Part shown: positions 36,932-46,545 of the stretch, in pieces
Layout of the letters: each line of letters begins with the position of its first letter
Numbering within the stretch: position 1 is the first letter of the stretch
Origin: Nageia nagi
Taxonomy: Eukaryota; Pinophyta
NCBI GenBank assembly: GCA_050084985.1
Contig: JBITNC010000001.1
Span: 64,604,001-64,668,000, forward strand
Direction: 5' to 3'
Length of the DNA: 64,000 bases
Position numbers and translations under genes: made by a program
The notes under the pieces: model-generated
Databases searched by the model: none
Seen by the model: the letters and a program-made list of their open reading frames with translations, nothing else
What the model was told of the DNA's origin: nothing

Positions 36932-36947
36932 CTATTTTCTTGTAGTG
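36932..36947 (-). repeat. CACTA right terminal inverted repeat
   Basis: CTATTTTCTTGTAGTG, the exact reverse complement of 14508-14523. Confidence 0.92.
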
Positions 36948-38260
36948 ACTGATCATCATAACAATGCATATGCACTCTACCCAATGTCCACACTATAAAG
37001 GTGGCATGTACTGATCATACTTGTTTGGGAACTCTACGTTGAAAATAACTCCATCATTCTATGGGAACTCTGCTATTAAATATGCAATTTCTTAGCCTTT
37101 AACAAACTTTTTTTTACCACATTAATATCAAATTCTTGCAATAACATCAACCATTTAGCAACTCTTCCTGATAAATGTTGCTTTGCTATAAGGTATTTTA
37201 TTGGATTAATTGAGCTAACAACATATGTAGTGTAGTATATAAGATAATGCCTCAATATTTTAGTTGTAAAAACTATACCAAAGCAATTTTTTTCCATGAG
37301 AGTGTACCTTTTTTCATAATCTATGAGAGTGTTACTGAGGTAGTAGATTACCCTTTCCTTCTTCTCATCATCTTGCTAACATAATATTGCCCCCATGGTA
37401 AACATTATGGTTGATATGTAAATATATGCCTCTTAGCTAAAATCCATAGGTACCAATATGGGTGGGTGAAGCAAATATTATTTTATATCCTCACATATTT
37501 TTTGGCATTTGTCATTCCATACAAATTTTACATCCTTTTTCAATAAATGAGTGAATGGTAAATATTTATTACCAAGTTGTAAAATGAATCTCCTTACCGA
37601 ATTGATCTTACCTTATAGACTTCTCAATTATTTCAAATTCTTGGGAGGTGGCATGCTAACAATGGCCTTTAACTTTTTGGGATCCACTTTAATACCACTT
37701 TTTGAAACCATAAATCCTAGCAACTTTTTTGAAGTAAGACCAAAATCACATTTTTGAGGATTTATTTTGAGCTTATATTTTTTTATAACGCCAAATACCT
37801 CTTCAAGAATCTCCAAATGGGCTTGTCCTTGCTTTGATTTCACCAAGATATCATCATAATAAACTTCTATAAGTTTGTACATGTGCTCATGAAACATAGT
37901 GACCATTGCACATTGATAAGTTGGTCCTACATTTTTCAAACCAAAAGGTAAAACCTTCCAACAAAAATTACCCCATGGTGTAGTGAAAGCTATTTTATGT
38001 TGATTGGTTGGATTGATTAGAATTTATTTCTATCCCAAAAATCCATCCATAAAATACAATGTATCATGCCCAACAATACTATCCATAATCATATCAATAT
38101 TTGGTAATGAAAAATCATATTTTAGATAAATATTATTGATATTTCTAAAATTAATGTAAATTCTTATTTCTTTAGTAGGTTTTGTAACAGGAACAATGTT
38201 AGCCATCCATTATGAATGATCTATAAGTATAATGAAATCAACATTCAAGTATTCCTCAAT
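36948..38260 (-). pseudogene. pol: gypsy #2 reverse transcriptase and RNase H start
   Basis: The minus translation from ~38200 gives the RT fingers (NIDMIMDSIVGHDTLYFMDGF), then 37628-37939 with MKNVGPTYQCAMVTMFHEHM, the catalytic box VYYDDILVKSK and INPQKCDFGLTSKKLLGFMV (thumb). 37076-37297 carries the RNase H side (VVSSINPIKYLIAKQHLSGR, then KWLMLLQEFDI). Stops break all three parts. Coding continues at 14507 across the CACTA insertion. Confidence 0.85.
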
Positions 38261-39240
38261 TTTTTCTTGATTAACAAAGCTTTTGAAGGTTGCATTTTTA
38301 TTGGTTTTGTTTGATAGGTTTTGCTCCTTTTTTGAGTGGTAAACTATGCATGAAAAAATATGGATCTAAATCAAACATATTAGAATAATACCATACAAAG
38401 TTTTTATTACATTCAATGAACTTATTTTTGTATCACTTTTGTTATAGTATTGGAAGAGCAGCCCTAACATTGATCAATCTCTCTTAGTCACCTATGTTAA
38501 TGTTAACATCAACCAACTCTTCAGCAAAAAATATCAACTCATTTTTCTTTTGTAATATTGAAGATAACTCTTTTAAGCTAGGGATATCATGATCATCATC
38601 ATGTTGTTCAGCATCCTGTACTTGAAACACTTCATCAAAGTTTACTTCATGTCCAAAATATCCATACTAACTAATAATATAATTTGGATTTCTTTTATCA
38701 TTTGATTTTGATAATTCTAAATGTGTCCCCATGTATTCTAGTATGTCATCATAAATGGAACAATAATCAAACTCAAGAGGTATAGAATATCATCATAAAG
38801 CTCAATCATAGTGCATTCTAAAATAAACTTTATGGGATCTAAACTTCTCTTAGTATTACCCAACTCTTTCTTATCTTTTTGAGCTCTTAAGTTATCAGGA
38901 AAAAAAAATATACCCTATTCTAACTTTCCTAATTCTCTGCCTTTATACTTGTAATTTTGTGTCATATATTTATGGACAAAGGAAGTGGAAAGGAATTATC
39001 TGTGTCCTATTTCATTGCTTCATTTGTTGGTTGAATAGGATTTGGAGATAAAGATGTTGTAGAGCAAGAACCATTTGATTATCCTTTAGTTTCATGGTGC
39101 AAACACTTTATGGTGTCTTCAATACAATGTGGATGTTATGCATTCTTTATTATTTTTGGATTCCCTATATATTTTATGAAGGCTAATAGATCAAAATTAT
39201 ATATTCTGTATGTTCCTATTTCTTTCTCTGCAATTTGAAC
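38261..39240 (-). other. gypsy #2 protease-RT interval, decayed
   Basis: Broken minus-strand frames lie between the protease and RT. No domain is recognised beyond the start of the RT fingers. Acidic stretches (for example around 38580-38640) are typical of this linker. Confidence 0.4.
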
Positions 39241-39800
39241 CTCTTTATCTTCTTTTATTAATATTGATTCAACTTCCTTTAAAAATATTTAAAATTCAGG
39301 ATAACTTAGGTCTAATCCTTTAATATCAAAATCTACAAAATTACATAATACATAAGGCTCTAAATCTCCTATTATTATGTGTATTTGTCTCTTATATTCA
39401 TACTTCAAATGACCATGTACTTTAGATGGTACTACATCCATATCATGTAATCAAGGTCTTCTTAGAAGTAAATTATATGAAAGTTTACCACTCATGACAT
39501 AAAAATTTGTTTCAATAGTCCTAAGGCCTAATGTTGCCAGAAGTGTGACCAAACCAAGTGGTTTTTTTATGAACTATCATATGCTCTTATATAGAAAGTT
39601 AGTTCTTCTAAAGGAGGGATTTTTACATCATTATCTTGAAGTTTTTGCAAGAAATTTTGGGAACAAACATTGACAATTGAACCAAGATCTACCATTGCTC
39701 TTTTTATTTCCCAACCATTTATCATAGGTGGTAAATAAAATACAAGACATTCATAAATGAGTCCCTTGTTAATTTTTTTAGACTTGAAAAAGGAAATTGC
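39241..39800 (-). pseudogene. gypsy #2 aspartic protease region
   Basis: In shifting minus frames the region gives MVDLGSIVNVCSQNFLQKLQ near 39690 (retropepsin active-site segment, D-x-G-[AS]) and, after breaks, ETNFYVMSGKLSYNLLLRRP, matching the Y-[DN]-x-L-L-G-R family motif. It lies between gag and RT. Confidence 0.6.
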
Positions 39801-40129
39801 ATCATAATCTTTAATGGATTAAAGTTTTTTAGAAAATAATGCAATAGAAATGTTTATGGGGACTTTTTCCTTTTTGAACAACTAATACAAGACCTCCCCA
39901 TATTTTTCATATGTGCTAACAAGATAATATAAGCTACTATTAGCAAGAATACTTTTTAATTACTTTATCATGGTATAAGCTTTTGGATCAAGTGGGAGAC
40001 TTACTTATTAAGTAGTAACTGGACATGGGATGGACTTTGGATGACCTCTTCTAATTTCAGTACAAATATCCTTATCCACTGATATACTATTAACTGATTA
40101 ATCTGAATATGAATCATTTTCTTTGATTT

Positions 40130-41000
40130 GATACTTCCCTTATGAAATGGGATCTAATATTACAACCTCAAGAGCTTTGCATCTATTTTTGGAATGTACT
40201 CTTCTTTGATGATAAGTACAATAAGCATCTTAATTACCCATTTATACACTATCATCTTCTTCCTTTTTATCTAATAGCTTCAACAAGCTTGATTAGATCC
40301 TACAAAATAAGCCTTGGCTGAATAGAAAAAGTAAATTTATGGTTTCTTATTATAGCAAATCTAGTGAGAGTAGGTTTTTCAACCATGTTTACATTCTTTA
40401 CTTCTTTTTTAAAATATAGCTTTTTTTATTCTTATTGTATGTGGTATTTGCATACTTAAGTTTACCCAAGCTCAACCAATACTTTCTCTTTTGCTAAAAC
40501 TCTTTCTGTCAATTCTAAAACCCATATCAGTGTAATCAAGAGCATGTTACTTAATAATTGGAAGAATATAATCAACAAAAAATACCATAATTTGTAGTTT
40601 CATCTAATTTACTTCAAATGGATTTTCATACCTTTTTGAATCTTGGAATATACTTTCCAAGTTCTTATTACTTCCTTGGTGCAAGGCATATAATTCTATA
40701 ATAGTAATTTGCTCCTTGATATTATGTTTGTATTGATTGATGAATACCATTGCAACTGTTTTGAATAAATATATGGATCCCTTTGGAAAATTATGGAACC
40801 ATTGGATGGCACCACCTTTCAAACTCCTTGAAAAGAATTTGGCCATGAATTTTTTCTCAGATCCCAATGTTATTAAGCACACCTACTGAAAGCTTATAAG
40901 ATATTGCTTCAAGTCTTGTTCATCACTAAACATATCAAACTTAGGGGCCTTAAGATCAGGTGGTAAGGGATAATTATGGATATATACCAAAATGGGTATG
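40130..41000 (-). pseudogene. gag: gypsy #2 gag with core and zinc knuckle
   Basis: 40604-40882 (minus) contains the retrotransposon gag core: FFSRSLKGGAIQWFHNFPKG, then FINQYKHNIKEQITI, then HQGSNKNLESIFQDSKRYEN. Downstream at ~40150-40230 the knuckle reads CTYHQRRVHSKNRCKAL. It would form the particle. Stops and frame changes separate core and knuckle. Confidence 0.8.
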
Positions 41001-41289
41001 GTAAAGATACCATAATATTCTTCTTACTTTCTCTAAGATCGCTAATCATTCTCAAGTTTTGATACTCTTATAGCTAGGGCAACATCAAATACTGAGTGAT
41101 TATTATTGGTAGAGGATTATGGTTGGGCATTATTATTAGGAAGGAATTGCATCAATAGTTGTAATATATATTATAATTCATTTGAATTTATTCTTATAGC
41201 ATTGATGCTTTACAAATAGATAAAGCACAACATTGACATGGTTGGATTTGTTATAGAAATATTCGAGATCTTGGCCTAGGAGGGAAAAT

Positions 41290-41944
41290 ACCATTTGAGA
41301 TAGCTAGTTCACTAAAAATACAGATAAAAAATAATGCATAATGCAATAAATATAGTAATATTTTTCTAAAAATGTAATATTGAAGTATATATTAGAAATA
41401 TACTATTTTATATTAATGAAAATAATATACCTTAATCAAATCTAAATCAATGAGCCATAAAAAATACCTTCACACAATATCCACTCATTTGAGCTCAATA
41501 AATATGATATTGGTACCTTAGTGATAGCACACCATCGACACCTTAAGGTAAGAAATATCAGATGTAGAAATTAAAGTATACAAAATATGATGAAAGGTAG
41601 ATACCATATCCTCAGATAAGTGATGTTACAAAATACCATTATTATTCAGATGATATGATATACATGTATTCTCTTATCCAATTGATGATTTGTTGATAAT
41701 GAATTATTTGCCTTTGATATTATTCTATATCAATATCTTGATCCTTTCCTTTGCTTGGGATCATCACATGTTATATAGCTTATGATGCCTTTATGGATAT
41801 TTGACACCAGTTACATTATTTAGTGGTCCTTCTATGTTGATTATATTGCCTTGGGTTTATTTTAACCCTTTTTCCTATAAATATCTATTTCTAATACAAA
41901 AATGAATTATTTAATAAATAAAAATTCATTTTTAGGCATCTACA
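41290..41944 (-). repeat. probable 5' LTR of gypsy #2
   Basis: The right boundary at 41944 is the inverse of TGTAGATGCCTAAAAATGAA, close to the TGTTGACACCTAAAA start of gypsy LTRs (compare 12533). It lies ~300 bp upstream of gag. The left boundary is set only roughly by the gag start, and no partner LTR or primer site is confirmed. Confidence 0.45.
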
Positions 41945-42150
41945 CCTTATATTCAACCATGCCAACTATAGGAATTTCTAAGATCAATATCTTTCATCAA
42001 CAATCATGTAGTCATTAACCATGGTTCCATATATTGGTATTTATAAGGGTTGCAAACTTGTAAATTCTAGATCCTCATAAAGAGGAATATTTTTTAACCA
42101 CTTAATAGACAAAAAGTGGATTCATTGACCATTACCAACTACCCATATTT

Positions 42151-42651
42151 TGTTGGAATGTATAATGCATTATTGTAAAGGTTTTGTAATAATATTCTAT
42201 GTAAATTCACTAATACTTAAAGGTATCATTGAATACCTTAAGTATTTAAGTGAATATGATAATGTAACTTGTCCTACACTCCATGTCATGAGCATGCCCC
42301 TTGGGTAAAAGGGTTTTGCATGTCATGCCTTTGTATATTAGATAAGAGGGTGATTCAAAGAGATATTTTAGCTTATAAATAGAAGGCTCTCTCTTTGTGA
42401 TTACATACCAATTTGTGGAGTAAAGTTATGCTAGAGGATAGTGTTTAAGAGATGAGAATAAGAGAATTGTAAGAGTTCATATTTGTGAAAGAAGAGAGAT
42501 CTAGTTAGTGGATGTACTCCAAGTTGGAGGAACCACTTATATCTTGAGTTATCTTTGTGAGATTGCTTTGTAAGTTTGTTAGATGTGATTTGTGAGTTTT
42601 CATGTGATCTTGAAAGTATAGGGTTGTTTATGTTATATTGCAATCCTTTCA
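42151..42651 (+). repeat. 5' LTR of copia #1
   Basis: TGTTGGAATG...CCTTTCA. Contains GCTTATAAATAGAAGGC near 42370, a likely TATA box of the retroelement promoter. Same family as 61184-61684 and, inverted, 59945-60446. Confidence 0.88.
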
Positions 42652-42667
42652 TCTAGTATCAGAGCTC
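42652..42667 (+). other. primer-binding site of copia #1 (mutated)
   Basis: TCTAGTATCAGAGCTC beside the LTR. It differs from the initiator tRNA-Met site TGGTATCAGAGC by a G-to-A change. Confidence 0.75.
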
Positions 42668-45221
42668 CTTGGAGGCTTCTCTTCACATCCTTAGTGTTGA
42701 AGCTCTTCAACTTCAACTTGGAGTTCCTTATTCTTTATCCTTCACTCCATTGTAAGGTAAAAGTGCTTCAAAGGTAGAACATTTCATCTTGTCTCTATCT
42801 TGGTCTCCTAATATTTTTTGTGTTAATGTTAGTAATTTTTTATGACAAAATTTGCCTAAAATAGCAATTATATATATATATATATACACTAACATGTCTT
42901 ATTGATTAGTTGTGATTTTTAAAATTACTATAATTATGCATATACCTAATTTCTTTTGAAGGTTTTACTATATATATATATTATATATATATATTATTCT
43001 CCTTCAAAAACCATATGCAAAATTCCAATGAAAGGTCATATTATTTTCCCTTTTATCAAAATAGTTGTATTCTACTATTTTTGATACTAACAACAAAATG
43101 AAAGTAATTAGTTTACTAAATTTTTTTTACTATGTTTGTAAATCAAAAAGGGAGAGATTTTTTTTTGACAAGTTCTTATATCTATATATATATCAAAATA
43201 TTTTTTTTCTTCCTCTCTATTTTGTTTGAAAGTCAAATTTTTTTCTTATTGTAAAACCTCATTGGAGCTGCACCTCTAGGCACCCTTCATTTGGCTTCAA
43301 GAAGCCTTCTATTTGCACACATTTTTTCCCCTCACATGATGTTGCTCCTCCTGTCTCCCTTATGGACCCCCTTCTCCTTGATTTGTAACCCTTCCTCCTT
43401 TGTAGCACACTCACAAATCCTTTCCTCCTCTATGGCACACTCGTAGACCCTTTTCTACTCAACCCTCTATGCCTTCCCTCGCTAAAACCTCCTTCCTGAT
43501 CTGAAATCTTCTTCTTACTGCATCTATTATCATGCTTGGTCTATTATCTTGCCAGAGTAGTTCATGTCAAAGGGAAGCTGAGGGAGTTGAGACACTCCTG
43601 CCATGCAAGAATTTTGTTAATTACATTGTCTCCTTATTTCTTACTTAAAATTGGACACAAATATTCATATTCACATTTCATGCTTACTGTCTCCCTCACT
43701 ACCAGCTGCGGCCTCTCCTCCACTCTGCTAAGCCTTGCAAATGGGGACCCTCACCTTTATATCTCACACCACCCCTTCTATGTATTTCTTTCCACTCTGC
43801 ACAACCCCCTTTACTCCTCTATCCTTTTTTTCCCAATTTTTTATACTTTCTCCTTAAACTAGCATAGAGTAAAAAGGGGGGTTCAAACTTAATGATATTA
43901 GTGGTGCATTTAATTTTTTTTCTTGCAAATAGTCAAATCATCATTTTTTTCTAACTTGGAGTGTCTAGAGGAATCAATATGCCTTAAATTATTTGACTTA
44001 GAGTCCTTATAAGGAAAGTAACATTAATAACTAAGTGAAAATAAATGGGTTATCATCATTTCCTCTCTAAATGATTATATACCAAATTTTTTAATGCCTA
44101 AAAGTAAAATTTTTTAATCTTGATGATTAACATTTTACTTAAGATAGGTATTTATGTTAAAACAAATATTTGTTGCATGCAATTACTTAGTTAACAGTAT
44201 CATTTTTTTAACAAGCATGCTTATACAAGTTTGCTTTAAAGGGATCCATTGTTAAGTAAAAGAGGGGGGCAGTTTATAATTCTTTGCTTAATTTTTTTTT
44301 AGATCCTTATATTGCATAGAATTTAAAGTCTTTATAAAATCCTTATATAAAAATGGACTTGGAAATGATGCTTGCTAAAGGATTTATCTTTTTATCCTTT
44401 ATGACATGTCTATTATCTAGTTTTTAAGTGTTGATAAATTCCTTATGCAATACTTAAATTTTTTTACCTTTGATGTAATGCTATGAATACAAGCTTATGC
44501 CTCTTTAAAGTTTTAAAATTTACTTATACAAATTAATAGAATGATGCATGCTTATTACTTATATTTTTAAGCTTATTACTTAAATTTCTAAGTTATAAGT
44601 ATGATGCATTTTGATTCCTTATACAAAGTTTGGTATGAACTTGTGCAAAATAAGGATTGATGTGAAGATTTCCTTTAGGAGTTAGTAAATAAAACCCATT
44701 GGACTCTTAAATTCTAAGTTGTTGAATGGATGATGTTTTTTACTTATGCTCTTTTATTTCATGTTTTGTATTTTGATTTATTAACTTATTCAAAAATTGC
44801 AAACATTCAAATGAGCAACCCTCTAAAATGAACACATCTGCATGTACATTCTACAACATGATTTGTTTGGGGAGCCACGAGGTGAGGATAGGTGGATTGG
44901 AGCTTTTAAGTCTGATGATTCGAATGGTGAAAAGTTTGTACTTCTTAATTACCTTTAATTCCTCTATTGGTCTGGATATAACTCCAATAGATGGATAGAC
45001 TTGTGTGTAGTGATACCACATATTTGCACGTTCATTCAAAGATTATCTTGATAACCTAAGAGGACAACTTGAAACCTAATCAAAATTAATAATTTGGCCA
45101 ATACAATAAATATCATAACCTTAGCAAAGAGTAAGTGCTTCTCCTTATGAGAGCATAATACTTCACAAGGCAAACTGGTTGAGGATTAGTAGTACCTAGG
45201 CTCCACCTTGTGAGCATCTAG
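42668..45221 (+). other. 5' leader of copia #1, first part
   Basis: Over 2.5 kb of leader without recognised coding. It has TA-rich microsatellites (42868-42890, 42971-42998), a pyrimidine-rich block (43260-43860) equivalent to the GC-rich leader of copia #2, and near the right end (44865-45221) a block conserved with 50617-51010 of copia #2 in inverse orientation. The 108-codon frame at 43536-43862 looks like chance in a pyrimidine-rich tract. Confidence 0.6.
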
Positions 45222-45718
45222 TGAAGGATTTGAACTAGATCTAAACAAATCCTCTAGGACCTTAGACTAGGAAACTCAAGATTACACAAGATAATTCTAA
45301 GAACATCATTCACACAATATGACACCAATATAATGTGGTTCCTCCCTCCTTGGGAGTACATCCACAACTAGTTCTCTTATTCTCAAATCTATGTTTCTCT
45401 TACAACTATTCTCTAGCTCTCTCCTACACAACCAAGTAGAGTAATCTTACTCAAAACTTAGATATGTTTACATGAGGAGAGGCCCTCTATTTATAGGTTG
45501 AGAGCACCTCCCTAACCTTCCTTTAACCCAAGGGTAAGGTTAGGGTTACATTAAATGTACCACCAAACTTCAACCTACCAACTAACTCCTTTGGTAAAGT
45601 CAAAGTCTATACATTAAAGAATTCTATTAATCACTTAAGGTATCTACATACCCTTAAGTGATTAATTGAATTTACAAGGAGTCTAGATATTCACAATATT
45701 TCATTACAAATTCTAACA
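45222..45718 (-). repeat. 3' LTR of copia #2
   Basis: TGAAGGATTTGAAC to AAATTCTAACA on the plus strand (TGTTAGAATTT...ATCCTTCA in element orientation). Almost identical to 53443-53939. Contains GCCCTCTATTTATAGG, the inverse of a TATA-box region. Confidence 0.92.
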
Positions 45719-45730
45719 CTCCCCCTTAAT
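45719..45730 (-). other. polypurine tract of copia #2
   Basis: Plus strand CTCCCCCTTAAT; in element orientation ATTAAGGGGGAG directly abuts the 3' LTR. Confidence 0.85.
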
Positions 45731-46545
45731 GCAATATTGGGATAGAGCGTAGAAGAGAGAAGAGAGAGAGTAAGAGAGAGTTCTCCTCCATAGAGATACA
45801 AGTGGAGATGAGAACTTTTACATATTTTTGAGAATCTTTTTGAGAACTAGTATGAGACTCACTACATTACCATTTGACAAAAATGGTTTACAATACAATC
45901 ATTAACCACAACTGGTTTCACTGTACATAGTAGTTGATCAACTTTAAGCTGACTTGTGAGTCTCCATGAGCTTGCTTTCACAAGGTGAGTAACCTGCATT
46001 TCTAAAGAAGATCCTGCATGCTACAAGCAACTCATGAACAAAATCAGTTAGATGCATCATATATTCAAATAAGAGAATCAAATAATGCCATCTTATAAAT
46101 AACTGATCAATGGTGCACTATGAGTCATCATGGAGATGCCAAGCCATCACTCATAGTCACTTGTTGTTATATAGACATGTGTTGATTATTAATAGAGCAT
46201 AAAAATTGTACAACGAGTTTCTCACGCAGAGCAAACTCACCACGGAGGTCTGGAATGTACAACAAGTTCCTCACGCAGAGCGAACTTACCACTGAGGTAT
46301 ATTAATTATATGCTCAAAAATTGTACAACAAGTTTGTCACGCAGAGCAAACTTACCACGGAGGTGTAAAATGTACAACAAGTTTATCACGCAGAGCAAAC
46401 TTACCACTGAGGTATAAAATAATCAACACTCTATAACAACAATTGTACAACAAGTTTGTCACGCAGAGCAAACTTACCACGGAGGTCTAGAATGTACAAT
46501 CAAAAAAGGCCTCTTAGAGGTGAAGTTGTCATCACTAACAAAAGT
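45731..46545 (-). other. 3' non-coding region of copia #2
   Basis: About 0.8 kb between the pol stop and the polypurine tract, without coding. Contains five copies of a ~43-bp repeat (46209-46495) and, nearer the LTR, sequence homologous to the 3' region of copia #1 (60480-61170). A purine-rich (AGAGAG)n stretch lies at 45752-45780. Confidence 0.7.
46209..46495 (-). repeat. five-copy short repeat with GGTAAGT core in copia #2 3' region
   Basis: Copies begin near 46209, 46256, 46324, 46371 and 46451. On the plus strand each has GTACAACAAGTTTGTCACGC then AGAGCAAACTTACCACGGAG. In element orientation each reads CCGTGGTAAGTTTGCTCTG, carrying a splice-donor-like GGTAAGT. Spacing is uneven (about 47, 68, 47 and 80 bp), so copies lie in pairs with spacers. 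Degenerate relatives lie at 60575-60735 in copia #1. Confidence 0.85.

Larger units (their letters stand above)
14508..36947 (-). mobile_element. CACTA (En/Spm) DNA transposon, 22.4 kb, inserted in gypsy #2
   Basis: The left end at 14508 reads CACTACAAGAAAATAG and the right end at 36932-36947 is its exact reverse complement, a 16-bp terminal inverted repeat beginning with the diagnostic CACTA. The flanking 3-mers are AAT and ACT, so the usual 3-bp duplication is imperfect. Gypsy #2 coding continues on both sides. Inside are tnp2 transposase remnants (minus strand), a SET-like accessory gene, a possible second gene on the plus strand, satellites, a SINE and an LTR element. The size is large even for CACTA; about 2.7 kb comes from the nested LTR element. 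Confidence 0.9.
13036..41944 (-). mobile_element. Ty3/gypsy retrotransposon #2, Tat lineage, minus strand, split by a CACTA element
   Basis: Read on the minus strand from right to left: LTR end near 41944, gag (40.1-41.0 kb), protease (39.2-39.8), RT (37.6-38.2), RNase H start (37.1-37.3), then archaeal-type RNase H and integrase at 13.0-14.5 kb. The two parts are separated by CACTA 14508-36947. The order and the second RNase H identify a Tat-lineage element. It is distinct from gypsy #1, having YYDD rather than YVDD in RT. All frames carry stops. Confidence 0.85.

Noticed and set aside
42431-42652. Minus-strand 73-codon frame (repeated at 61464-61685)
   Set aside because: Both copies lie in the paired LTRs of copia #1, antisense; similarity only reflects LTR duplication.
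43536-43862. 108-codon frame as a gene
   Set aside because: Pyrimidine-rich leader of copia #1; Ser/Leu/His-rich composition expected by chance, no family resemblance, not conserved in copia #2.
46209-46495. CRISPR-like array
   Set aside because: Five uneven imperfect repeats inside a eukaryotic retrotransposon 3' region; spacing and context do not fit.
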